64,000 bases of DNA, from contig CAYVUV010000404.1 in NCBI GenBank assembly GCA_964455095.1, positions 1 to 64,000 on the forward strand. The letters run 5' to 3'. This DNA comes from CAYVUV01 sp964455095 (GTDB lineage: Bacteria > Desulfobacterota > Binatia > HRBIN30 > CADEER01). The notes beneath the pieces were generated by a model, which searched no databases, was not told where the DNA came from, and worked only from the letters and a program-made list of their open reading frames with translations. Within the stretch, counting starts at the first letter, position 1, and every line of letters begins with the position of its first letter. Made by a program: the position numbers and the translations under genes. Positions 32,572 to 40,808 of this stretch are shown one piece after another.

Positions 32572-33024
32572 ATGATCGCAAAGCCGAATTGGAAGTTGAT
32601 CACCCTGCTGGCGGCTCTCGCCCTGACCGTCGCCCATCCCAGCTGGGCGCGCCCGGAACGCCATGGGGTCAGGGGCGGAGGACCAGGCGGCATCTCGCGG
32701 CCAGCGCTACCGCGCACCGCGCACCCCCGCGGCCTGTTGGGACAGCTGATCTTCCCCTGCCCCGCCGCGTGCGCCACCGCGGCCGAAAGCTGCCACGAGA
32801 CGGCGAAGGACGAGGCCTTGACCTGCATCACCGGCGCCTGTGCGACCGAAGTCGCGGCGGCGCAGAGCGCGTGCGGGGCAGACCGCACCTCAGATGCCTG
32901 CGATGAAGCGGTCGACGCGCTCGACGCGTGCGCGGACCCGTGTCTCGACGCCAACGCCGCAGCGGTCGATACCTGCCGCGACACCCTGATCGATTGCCGC
33001 GACGCGTGCGAGAGCGCCGAGTAG
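32572..33024 (+). CDS. Secreted cysteine-rich protein
   Basis: A 150-aa exported protein. A signal peptide (LITLLAALALTVAHPSWA) precedes a short basic Gly/Arg/Pro linker. The mature C-terminal part carries about a dozen Cys in Cx3C-type spacings (CPAAC, CITGAC, CADPC, CRDAC), separated by short Ala-rich helices. This pattern suggests disulfide-bonded helical hairpins in the periplasm or on the cell surface, or metal binding. I do not recognise a family. The ATG at 32572 follows AAGGAG. Control by the three dyads and by the upstream leader frame is likely. A 13-bp hairpin follows the stop codon. Confidence 0.72.
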   Translation: MIAKPNWKLITLLAALALTVAHPSWARPERHGVRGGGPGGISRPALPRTAHPRGLLGQLIFPCPAACATAAESCHETAKDEALTCITGACATEVAAAQSACGADRTSDACDEAVDALDACADPCLDANAAAVDTCRDTLIDCRDACESAE

Positions 33025-33050
33025 ACCTGCCCCCCACCTGATCATCACCG

Positions 33051-33084
33051 CCCAGGCAGCGGGCACCCCCTCCCGCTGCCTGGG
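33051..33084 (+). terminator. GC-rich hairpin after the Cys-rich gene
   Basis: A perfect 13-bp stem (CCCAGGCAGCGGG paired with CCCGCTGCCTGGG) with an 8-base loop lies 27 bases after the stop codon. There is no T-run, so it may stabilise the message end or terminate weakly rather than act as a classic intrinsic terminator. Confidence 0.5.
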
Positions 33085-33203
33085 CACGGGTGAGCTGAAT
33101 ACCGATCGGATCATGGCAACAAACCATCACGACGCGGATGCCCGTCGACAGCGACGCGCACGGGGGCTTGCGGTTCTGGAGCGCGCGCCATATCAGCCGG
33201 ACG

Positions 33204-34016
33204 ATGATCGTGCGCTGGCTGCTCGCATCGTGCGCGGTAATCGCCGTGACACTCGGAGGCCAGCGCGAGGCGGAGGCCGTCAACCCCGCCCGCCGCGCCC
33301 CGCCGACCACAGAGCCGGCGCTGCATCGTCGGCTCAAAGTGAGCCTCGGTTACCATTTCAGCAGCGGCAACTACGGCACTTCGGATACGACGGACATCCA
33401 CTATGTGCCGCTCGTCATCACGGGGGAGCTCAGCCGCTTCACCCTGCGGCTCACGGTCCCGTATCTGTACATCAGCGGTCCGGGCGGCGAAGGCCCGAAT
33501 GGTCCGGTCGCGGGCGGCGGCAACTCCGGCGGCCTCGGCGATGTGCTGGCGCGCGCCGCAGGCAGTCTTCCCCTCCCCGCGGACTGGCCGGTCTGGGTGC
33601 CGTTCGTCGACCTCGTCGGCGTGGTGAAGTTTCCGACCGCCAGTCGCAGCAAGGGTCTGGGAACAGGCGCCTTCGATTTTGGCATCGAGAGCGATCTCAC
33701 CTGGGCCTTCGGCCGGCTGACGCCGTTCGGCACGGTGGGCTACCGCTTCCTGGGCGACTTTCCCGACACGCACCTCGACAACATCTTCCTGGGCACCATC
33801 GGCGCGGCGTTTCGCTTCATCGATCCGCTCAGCGCCGGGCTGTTGCTCGACTATCGGCAGGCGTCGACGTCGTCGAGCGGACAGCGTCTCGAGCTGGTGC
33901 CGTTCGCGTCCTGGAAATTTCTCGAACCGTGGTCCCTCGACACATACGTCTCCGCCGGTTTAGCGTCCGGGAGTCCGGACGTCGGCGTCGGTATGCAATG
34001 CGGCTACACGTGGTAG
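33204..34016 (+). CDS. Outer-membrane beta-barrel-like exported protein
   Basis: A 270-aa exported protein. A signal peptide (MIVRWLLASCAVIAVTLGG) is followed by alternating hydrophobic/polar strands: LKVSLGYHFSSGNYGTSDTT, DIHYVPLVITGEL, FTLRLTVPYLYISG, FDFGIESDLTWAFG, LTPFGTVGYRFLG, and a C-terminal strand ending VGMQCGYTW, an aromatic end typical of barrels. It resembles the transporter group distantly related to the phenol MetA-pathway family, but that is a weak call. The ATG at 33204 is chosen because it begins the signal peptide; an upstream start at 33138 would give an improbable N-terminus. It lies 15 bases before the intradiol-like gene, in one orientation. Confidence 0.65.
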   Translation: MIVRWLLASCAVIAVTLGGQREAEAVNPARRAPPTTEPALHRRLKVSLGYHFSSGNYGTSDTTDIHYVPLVITGELSRFTLRLTVPYLYISGPGGEGPNGPVAGGGNSGGLGDVLARAAGSLPLPADWPVWVPFVDLVGVVKFPTASRSKGLGTGAFDFGIESDLTWAFGRLTPFGTVGYRFLGDFPDTHLDNIFLGTIGAAFRFIDPLSAGLLLDYRQASTSSSGQRLELVPFASWKFLEPWSLDTYVSAGLASGSPDVGVGMQCGYTW

Positions 34017-34031
34017 GAAACGAGGTGTCGA

Positions 34032-34925
34032 ATGTCGCGTAAAGGGTTGGCCCTCAGCAGGCGACAAGCGCTGCAACAGCTCGGCGTGCTCGGCGCAGGT
34101 GCAGTGGCAGCTGCCTGCGGCAATGGCCACTCGGGTTCGACACCGGCCGCCACGCCGACCCGTACGCTGACGCCCACCCGTGCACCGACCAGCGCGCCCT
34201 CTGCCACTGCGGTGCCGACGCGCACGTCCACCCGACTGCCGTCCCCCACCGCGACCTCAACAAGAGAGCCCACCGAGCGACCGACGAGCACGCCGAGCCC
34301 GACGCCGGAGATTCCCACGCCGAGCGCCACGCCAACTGCGACCGTGACGCCCGAGCAGGTGTCGTGTGTCCTGACGCCGCAACAGACGCTCGGCCCCTTT
34401 TTCATCGACGTCGGCCTCGTGCGCAGCGACGTCCGCGAAGATCGAGCCGGAACGCCCCTGCGCCTGGCGCTCCAGCTCGTCGACGCCGATGGCTGCGCGC
34501 CGATCCGCGACGCCGTCGTCAACATCTGGCATGCCGACGCCGGCGGCGCCTACTCCGGTTTCGCGGGTCAGCCCGGCGGTATCGACACCCGGGGCAAAAC
34601 CTTCTTGCGCGGCTACCAGGTCACCGACGCCGACGGACGGGTCGAGTTCACCACGATCTATCCGGGCTGGTACACCGGCCGCACCGTACATATCCACGTC
34701 CGCACCCACCTCGACTCCACCACCGTGCTGGTCTCGCAGCTGTACTTCCCCGACGCGCTCACTGCCGCCGTGCACGCCACGTCGCCTTACGACACGCGCG
34801 GCCCGGACGACACGACCAACGTCACCGACGCCATCGCCCGCAACGGCCTCGAAGATCTCCTCCTCGACATCGTCGAAGAGAGTGGCGGCTACGCCGGCTC
34901 GATCATCCTCGGCGCCGCGCTCTGA
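34032..34925 (+). CDS. Intradiol ring-cleavage dioxygenase-like exported lipoprotein
   Basis: A 297-aa protein of the intradiol dioxygenase family. The N-terminus has a twin-Arg-like motif (LSRRQALQQLGVLGAGAVAA) and Cys in AAACGNG, suggesting Tat export and a lipid anchor. A Thr/Pro/Ser-rich spacer of about 85 residues follows. The catalytic core has VNIWHADAGGAYSGF and FTTIYPGWYTGRTVHIHV, which hold the two Tyr and two His that bind non-heme Fe3+. Cytoplasmic relatives cleave catechols; exported relatives are less understood and may act on aromatic or lignin-derived substrates outside the cell. The ATG is at 34032. A family A repeat follows the stop immediately. Confidence 0.82.
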   Translation: MSRKGLALSRRQALQQLGVLGAGAVAAACGNGHSGSTPAATPTRTLTPTRAPTSAPSATAVPTRTSTRLPSPTATSTREPTERPTSTPSPTPEIPTPSATPTATVTPEQVSCVLTPQQTLGPFFIDVGLVRSDVREDRAGTPLRLALQLVDADGCAPIRDAVVNIWHADAGGAYSGFAGQPGGIDTRGKTFLRGYQVTDADGRVEFTTIYPGWYTGRTVHIHVRTHLDSTTVLVSQLYFPDALTAAVHATSPYDTRGPDDTTNVTDAIARNGLEDLLLDIVEESGGYAGSIILGAAL

Positions 34926-34928
34926 ATC

Positions 34929-35026
34929 CGGTCCCCCTCCTTACCAAGGAGGGGCTAGGGGAGGTTCTCCGTTGAATGCGGGGAAAACAACCTCCCCCCT
35001 TCCCGCTCCTTGCCAAGGAGGGGAAG
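34929..35026. repeat. Palindromic intergenic repeat, family A (inverted pair)
   Basis: Two inverted arms of the family also seen at 14437-14531, each with a CCCTCCTT...AAGGAGGG hairpin and a GGGGAGGTT-like tail, around about 25 unique bases. It fills nearly the whole gap between two convergent genes and could terminate both. Confidence 0.75.
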
Positions 35027-35028
35027 AG

Positions 35029-36558
35029 TCACGGCAGGACCGCGTACGACCACGTCTCCGACAGCGCCTCGCCGTCGCGTTCGAGAAAGCAGCGCAGCTC
35101 GAGCGGCGCCGGCTTCTTCGCTCGCACCTGAAAGGTCACCCGCCAGCCGCCGGTGACCGGATTCTTCACCACGTGGTAGTCGAGCACCTCGCCGGCCTCG
35201 TCGCCGCCGGCGATGGTGATCACACCGCGCGGGGCGCGGTCCTCCGGTATCGCGCTCAGCCCCGCGCCTTCGAAGTCGAGCACGAAGCGATGGCCGCCGG
35301 GGAACGTGCCGTAGTCGCGGCGCGTCGCGACCAGACGGCCACCCGGCGGTCGGCTGGGGTCGTCGCCGTACCAGTACATCGAGTAGGAGAAGGACACCGG
35401 CACGCCGGGTAGCGGCGGCGACGCGGGCACCCAGTAGGCGACGATGTTGTCGTGAATGTCGGTGTCGGTCGGCAGCTGCATCAGCTCGATGTGGCCGTCG
35501 CCCCAATCGCCGTGCGTGGTGATCCACACGCTCGGGCGCAGGTCGGTGCGCGTCTCGAGGTCCTGATGGTGCGAAAAATCGCGGTCGCGCTGCAGCAGGC
35601 CGAAGCCGCGCGGGTTGTGCATCTGCAGCGAGTTGACCTGCATCGAACGCGCGTTGTCGAGCGGCCGCCAGAGCCATTCGCCATTGTCGAAGTTGAGCAG
35701 CAAGCCGTCGGAGTCGTGCACCTCGGGGCGGTAGTCGACCGCCGGCTGCAGCGTGTTCTCGCCGTGGAAGAACATGCTGGTGAACGGCGCGATGCCGAGC
35801 TTGCCGACCGGGCGGCGCAAGATCACCCGCGCCTCGACGTGCACCGCCGTCTGGTCGCCCGGCTGGATGGTGAAGCGATAGGCGCCGGTGACGCTCGGCC
35901 CGTCGAGCAGCGCGTAGACGACCATCTGCGTCGCGTCGGCGGCCGGGCGCACGAGCCAGAACTCGCGGAAGTACGGAAACTCCTCCGGCGTCGGGGCCAC
36001 CGTGTCGATGGCGATGCCGCGCGCGGAGAGACCGTAGACCTGGTGGCGGCCGAGGGCGCGGAAGTAGCTCGCGCCGAGGAAGACGATCAGCTCGTCGTAG
36101 TACTCGGGCTTGTTGAGCGGATAGTGAATGCGGAATCCCGCGTAGCCGAGATCGCGCGGCACGCGGTCGCCGAAGTCGTTCTTGCCGTAGTTGAACTGCT
36201 CGGAGCTCGAGGTGATCGGGTGCGCGCCGGTGTCGTCGACTTCGTTGATCAGCACCGTGCGATCGAAGTACAGACCGGGGTGAAAGAACTGCACCTGGAA
36301 CGGCGACGGCGTGCCGCGCCACAACGTCCGCTCGGTGCGAAAACGAATGTCGCGCCACTGGTCGTAGTTGATGTCGAGCAGCCACTGCGGCACTTTCGTC
36401 GCCTCGTACGGCTTCTCCGCCAGCGCCGCCGCCTTCGCCACGACGTCCTCGATATCGAACGCGACGGCCGTGCCGCCGTGCCCGAGAGCCCACGTCGCGA
36501 CCACGGCGGCCGCGCACAGCCAGCGCCGCGCGGATTGACTCTTGTCGGTCCTCAGCAT
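35029..36558 (-). CDS. opgG: Periplasmic glucan biosynthesis protein G/D
   Basis: A 509-aa exported protein of the OpgG/OpgD (MdoG) family. A signal peptide ending GTAVA is followed by the characteristic sequence FDIEDVVAKAAALAEKPYE and later LGASYFRALGRHQVYGLSAR and MYWYGDDPSRPPGGRLVATR. OpgG-type proteins help make or shape osmoregulated periplasmic glucans and imply a Gram-negative envelope. The usual partner glucosyltransferase opgH is not in this window, so this may be an orphan copy. The length is normal for the family. The ATG is at 36558. It is divergent from the TauD-like gene. Confidence 0.92.
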   Translation of the reverse strand: MLRTDKSQSARRWLCAAAVVATWALGHGGTAVAFDIEDVVAKAAALAEKPYEATKVPQWLLDINYDQWRDIRFRTERTLWRGTPSPFQVQFFHPGLYFDRTVLINEVDDTGAHPITSSSEQFNYGKNDFGDRVPRDLGYAGFRIHYPLNKPEYYDELIVFLGASYFRALGRHQVYGLSARGIAIDTVAPTPEEFPYFREFWLVRPAADATQMVVYALLDGPSVTGAYRFTIQPGDQTAVHVEARVILRRPVGKLGIAPFTSMFFHGENTLQPAVDYRPEVHDSDGLLLNFDNGEWLWRPLDNARSMQVNSLQMHNPRGFGLLQRDRDFSHHQDLETRTDLRPSVWITTHGDWGDGHIELMQLPTDTDIHDNIVAYWVPASPPLPGVPVSFSYSMYWYGDDPSRPPGGRLVATRRDYGTFPGGHRFVLDFEGAGLSAIPEDRAPRGVITIAGGDEAGEVLDYHVVKNPVTGGWRVTFQVRAKKPAPLELRCFLERDGEALSETWSYAVLP

Positions 36559-36653
36559 CGCGCCACTCTGCCAACATCGGCAATGGCGTCAAGCGCAGCA
36601 GGGAGCTCTGCCTGGACACTCGACCCTCCCGTACGCTAGGCGATGACTATCGC

Positions 36654-37649
36654 ATGACCCCCAACCACCTCAGCTTCAGCACCCAGGCGCTGCGCTATTT
36701 CCAGCGCGACCACGACACCGTGCGGCGCCAGCCGCTCGCCGTCGCCGCCGCATGGCGCGGCCCGGAGGTGGCGCGCCAGTCGGACTGGATGGCGCGACTC
36801 TCTCCCGACCAGATCGTAGAGCTGGAGCGCGCCGCCGACACCGTGCAGGCGCGCGGCCTGAGCCTCGGCGAGGTGCGGCGCGAGGACTTCCCGCTGCCGA
36901 CACTCGCTCCGGTCATTGCCGCCTGGGCGCGCGAGCTGGCAGACGGGCGCGGCTTCGTGCTCGTGCGCGGGCTGCCGGTGGCGCGCTGGGGCGACGAGCG
37001 CGCGGCGCTGGTGTATTGGGCGCTCGGCCAGCATCTCGGCGAGCCTGGCGCGCAGAACCCCGACGGCGAGCTGCTCGGCCATGTCGTCGACACCGGTGAG
37101 GACGCCGCCAACCCCTACGTGCGCCGCTATCGCACCGCCGGCGACATCGCCTATCATTGCGATCTCGCCGACGTCGTCGGCCTGCTGTGCCTGCGCACGG
37201 CGCGCCGCGGCGGCGCCAGCCGCATCGCCAGTTCCGTCACGGTGTACAACGAGCTCCTGCGGCGCCGCCCCGACCTGGTCGAACGCCTCTACGAGCCGTT
37301 CTGCCTCGACACGCGCGACGAGCAGGGCAGCGGACGCCTGCCCTACGTGCCCGTCGTGCCGTGCCGCTTCGCCGCCGGCACGTTGCGCACCTTCTACCAC
37401 AGCGACTACGTCCGCTCCGCCGTGCGCCACGCGGAAGTGCCGCCCTTCACCGACGACGAGCGCACGCTGCTCGATCTCTACGAAGAGATCGCCGCCTCAC
37501 CCGACGTCTACCTCGACATGCACTTCGAGCCCGGCGACATCCAGCTCATCTCCAACCACGTCGTCCTGCACGCCCGCACGGCCTACGAAGATCACGACGA
37601 CCCCGCGCAGCGCCGCCACCTGTTGCGGCTGTGGCTGTCGCTGACCTGA
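36654..37649 (+). CDS. TauD/TfdA-like Fe(II)/2-oxoglutarate dioxygenase
   Basis: A 331-aa cytoplasmic non-heme iron oxygenase. The iron-binding facial triad is visible: H168 and D170 in YHCDLAD and the distal H306 in NHVVLHARTAY. A C-terminal Arg (RRHLLRLWLS) would bind 2-oxoglutarate. Such enzymes hydroxylate a small carboxylate, taurine or halogenated substrate, releasing succinate and CO2. The early RGLPVARWGDERAALVYWAL segment is typical. It ends three bases before the stop of the enoyl-CoA hydratase gene on the other strand. The ATG is at 36654; no strong ribosome-binding site is seen. Confidence 0.88.
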   Translation: MTPNHLSFSTQALRYFQRDHDTVRRQPLAVAAAWRGPEVARQSDWMARLSPDQIVELERAADTVQARGLSLGEVRREDFPLPTLAPVIAAWARELADGRGFVLVRGLPVARWGDERAALVYWALGQHLGEPGAQNPDGELLGHVVDTGEDAANPYVRRYRTAGDIAYHCDLADVVGLLCLRTARRGGASRIASSVTVYNELLRRRPDLVERLYEPFCLDTRDEQGSGRLPYVPVVPCRFAAGTLRTFYHSDYVRSAVRHAEVPPFTDDERTLLDLYEEIAASPDVYLDMHFEPGDIQLISNHVVLHARTAYEDHDDPAQRRHLLRLWLSLT

Positions 37650-37652
37650 ATC

Positions 37653-38423
37653 TCACTCGCGCGGCCAGTTCGGGCGGCGCTTCTCGAAGAAGGCCTGGAA
37701 GCCCTCGGCCATCTCGGGCGACATGATGGCGCGGCGGAACATGTTGACGTCGGGTGCGGGGAGGCGGCCGTTCATATCGTCCTTCACCATGGCGCGGGCC
37801 CGCGGGCCGGTCTGGCGGATCTGATCGAGGGTCCATTCGAGCTGCGCCGCCAGCTCGGCGTGCGGCACGACGCGCCCGACCAGGCCGATAGCAGCCGCCT
37901 CGTGTGCGTCGATCACGGCGCCGGTGAAGAGCAGGTACTTCGCCTTGCCCAGCCCGACATGCGCGGCGAGGCGCGCCGCGATCCACGGATCGGGCGCGCC
38001 GCGCAACAGCTCGGGGGCGCGGAAGACGGCGCGGTCGGAGGCGAGACTGACGTCGCTGAACAGCACCAGGTTGAGTCCGCCGGCGTAGCAGATGCCGTTG
38101 ATCGCGGCGACGACGACGCGGCGGCAGCGCTCGAGATGGCGGAACGGAAAGTGGTCGGTCGGATCGAGCTCCTGTGCCAACGCCTCGGGATGCTCGCTCG
38201 CGCCGCTCATGTCGCCGCCGACGGCGAACACATCGCCCGTGCCGGTGAGACAGAGGGCGTCGAGCTCGGCATCGCCATCGGCGAGAATCGCCGCGCGCTT
38301 GAGGCCGCGGTACATGTCCTGCGTGATGGCGTTGCGCTTGGCGGCGTGGTCGATGCGCACGTGCAGCACGCGGTCGGCCGTGTGCGCGTGCAGGTGGCGC
38401 GATCCGAGATCGACGTCACTCAT
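37653..38423 (-). CDS. Enoyl-CoA hydratase/isomerase family protein
   Basis: A 256-aa crotonase-fold protein. Oxyanion-hole and CoA-binding regions are recognisable: TGTGDVFAVGGDMSG and INGICYAGGLNLVLFSDVSL. The residue pair that acts as acid/base in classic hydratases (two Glu) is replaced at the second site by PELLRGAPDPWIA, so the reaction may be a hydrolase, dehalogenase or isomerase type rather than hydration. It forms an operon with the tandem CoA transferase (3-base gap) and the amidohydrolase. Together they look like activation and degradation of a carboxylic acid as a CoA ester. The ATG is at 38423. Confidence 0.86.
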   Translation of the reverse strand: MSDVDLGSRHLHAHTADRVLHVRIDHAAKRNAITQDMYRGLKRAAILADGDAELDALCLTGTGDVFAVGGDMSGASEHPEALAQELDPTDHFPFRHLERCRRVVVAAINGICYAGGLNLVLFSDVSLASDRAVFRAPELLRGAPDPWIAARLAAHVGLGKAKYLLFTGAVIDAHEAAAIGLVGRVVPHAELAAQLEWTLDQIRQTGPRARAMVKDDMNGRLPAPDVNMFRRAIMSPEMAEGFQAFFEKRRPNWPRE

Positions 38424-38426
38424 CCT

Positions 38427-40793
38427 CTATACTCCCTTCGGCCGCGTGCCGATGACGCCGGCCGCGGTCAGCTCGGCAATGGCCGCCTCGTCGAGACCGA
38501 GCATCTCGCGCAGGATCTCGCCGTTGTGCTCGCCGAGCACCGGCGCCGGTCGGCGCAACCAGTGCGCAACGCTGGCATAGCGAAACGGTACGGTCGGCAT
38601 CCAGTGCGTGCCGACGGCCGGATGCGCGCAGTGTTCGAAGAATCCGCGCGCCGCCATCTGCGGATGCGCGCTGGTGGCGCGCGGATCGACGACGCGCGCC
38701 GCCGGCACGCCCGCCGCGATCAGCAAGTCGATCGTTGCATCGCACTCCCGCTCGGCGGCCCAACGCCGCAGCGCCTCGTCGAGGCGATCGTGCGCCGCCC
38801 GTCGACCCGCGTGCGTGTCGAGCGAGGGATCGGCAGCCCACGCCGGCCGGCCGAGCACATCGCGCAGCGCCATCCACTGCGCATCGCTCGCCACCGACAG
38901 CGCCAGCCATTGCTCGACGCCGCGGCAGCGATAGAGCCCCTGCGGCGCCGCGCCGGGGGAGCGATTGCCGTCGCGGCACAGCAGATGCCCGTACGCCGAG
39001 TGCTCGATCACCTGCTCGGCGGCGGCGTTGAGCGCGCCTTCGACCATCGTCACCTCGACGTGCCGCCCGACACCCGTTGCCTCGCGATCGGCCAGGGCGA
39101 CGAGCAAGGCGAACGCGGCGTGCATGCCGGCGAGCGGGTCGCACGGGCCGCGTTGAATGCGCGGTTGATCGTCGCGGTGGCCGGTGATCCAGGCCAGGCC
39201 CGTCATTTGTTCCATCGTCTGCGCGAAGCCGGTGTTGTCGCGCCACGGACCGCTGAGGCCGAAGGCCGGCATGCGCACCATGATCGCGCGCGGGTTGAGG
39301 GCGTGCACGGCGTCCCAGGTGAGGCCGAACTGCTCCAGCACGCGCGGCGAGTAGTTCTCGACCAGCGCATCGCACTGGCCGATCAGGCGCCGCATCAGCG
39401 CCTGGCCGCGCGGGTCGCCGAGGTCGAGCGTCAGGCCGCGCTTGTTGGCGTTGGCGCAGAGGAAGAAGACGCTGAACTCCCACCAGCGCTCGTGTCCGGC
39501 GAAGACGCCGCCGGCGTAGCGCGCGCCGTCGGGCTTCTGGATCGACTCGATGTGGATGACATCGGCGCCGAGCGCGGCGAGCATGTGCGTCGAGGCCGGG
39601 CCTGCCCACCAGTTGGTGACGTCGAGAATGCGCAACCCCGTGAGTGGCAGCTCCGACGGTCCGCTCGCTCGCGGGCGCGCCGGTGCGCGGGGGGCGACGC
39701 GCCCGCTGTGCTCGCCGAGACGCGGCGCCGGGCGCGGCGGTGCTGGACTCTCGCTGTCGATCAGATACGGCGGGCGCGGGTACGTGAACGTGTCGCGTGC
39801 GTCGCGCCGGAAGACACCGCGCGCGACGAGCTGCTCGTGGCGCTGCACGGACTCCCCGTCGTTGATCGGCGCCACCGGAATGCGCAGCGCCGAGGCGCGC
39901 TCGACGATCTCCGCCGTGGTGTGGCGCGTGGTCCAGGCGTGGACGATCTCGTTCCATTCCGCGAAGCGCGTCATGCGGCCGTAGACCAGGGCGAGCTCGG
40001 GGTCGTCGAGAAGGTCGGGCCGCTCGATCAGGACCAGGAAGTCCCGAAACTGCTGCCCGGTGTTGGTGCAGAAGCCGACGTAGCCGTCGACAGTCGGCTC
40101 GATCGACGGTGTCTCGACCGAGCGCCCCGGCCCTGGGACATCGGGGCGGCCGAACAGGCTCCACATCAAATCGAGAAAGTTGGTCGAGGCCAGCGACATC
40201 ACCTCGAGCAGCGAGAAGTCGATGTGCTCGCCGTGCCCGGTGCGGCGCGCGCGGTGCACCGCCGCCAGTGCGGCCACCGCCGCGAACGTGCCGCCGACCC
40301 ACTCGGTGATGCGTCCGCCGGCCTGGAACGGCTCGCCGTCCGGGCGCCCACGCGCGCCGATCGATCCCGCCTCGGCCTGAATGGTGAACTCGGTCGCCGG
40401 GCGATTGTGCCACGGGCCGCCGCGGCCGAACGGCGTGATCGACAGCAGCACCAGCCCCGGGAAGCGCCGCGGCAGATCGAGTCCGTCGATGGTACCGATC
40501 GGAAAGCTCTCGACGACCAGGTCCGCACTCGCCACCAGCTCCTGCACGGGCACATCGCCCGGCTCGCCGACGACCGACTGCTTCGACGCGTTGAGAAAAC
40601 GGAACAGCGCCCCGTCGCTGTCGCCGAGATCGGCACCCGATGCCGACCAGCGCCGCAGCGGATCGCCGCCGCGCGGCTCGACCTTGATCACCTCGGCGCC
40701 AGCATCGGCGAACAGCTTGGTGCAATACGGGCCGGCGATCTCGGTCGAGAAATCGACGACGCGCACGTCGCGCAGCCACTGCATGTCGAACAC
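38427..40793 (-). CDS. Tandem-fusion CaiB/BaiF CoA transferase
   Basis: A 788-aa protein with two complete class III CoA-transferase domains in one chain. The N-half begins VRVVDFSTEIAGPYCTKLFA, then DAGAEVIKVEPRGGDPL. The C-half begins LRILDVTNWWAGPASTHML, then GADVIHIESIQKPDGARYAG. Both halves end in the HNGEIL-like or EHSG region usual for the family. At the position of the catalytic Asp the N-half has Glu (ATEFTIQAEAG) and the C-half Ala (GFAQTMEQMTG), by my hand alignment. Class III enzymes normally form interlocked dimers, so a fused pseudo-dimer is plausible. It lies between the hydratase and the amidohydrolase. The ATG is at 40793. Confidence 0.85.
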   Translation of the reverse strand: MFDMQWLRDVRVVDFSTEIAGPYCTKLFADAGAEVIKVEPRGGDPLRRWSASGADLGDSDGALFRFLNASKQSVVGEPGDVPVQELVASADLVVESFPIGTIDGLDLPRRFPGLVLLSITPFGRGGPWHNRPATEFTIQAEAGSIGARGRPDGEPFQAGGRITEWVGGTFAAVAALAAVHRARRTGHGEHIDFSLLEVMSLASTNFLDLMWSLFGRPDVPGPGRSVETPSIEPTVDGYVGFCTNTGQQFRDFLVLIERPDLLDDPELALVYGRMTRFAEWNEIVHAWTTRHTTAEIVERASALRIPVAPINDGESVQRHEQLVARGVFRRDARDTFTYPRPPYLIDSESPAPPRPAPRLGEHSGRVAPRAPARPRASGPSELPLTGLRILDVTNWWAGPASTHMLAALGADVIHIESIQKPDGARYAGGVFAGHERWWEFSVFFLCANANKRGLTLDLGDPRGQALMRRLIGQCDALVENYSPRVLEQFGLTWDAVHALNPRAIMVRMPAFGLSGPWRDNTGFAQTMEQMTGLAWITGHRDDQPRIQRGPCDPLAGMHAAFALLVALADREATGVGRHVEVTMVEGALNAAAEQVIEHSAYGHLLCRDGNRSPGAAPQGLYRCRGVEQWLALSVASDAQWMALRDVLGRPAWAADPSLDTHAGRRAAHDRLDEALRRWAAERECDATIDLLIAAGVPAARVVDPRATSAHPQMAARGFFEHCAHPAVGTHWMPTVPFRYASVAHWLRRPAPVLGEHNGEILREMLGLDEAAIAELTAAGVIGTRPKGV

Positions 40794-40808
40794 CGCGCGG
40801 CGGAATCC

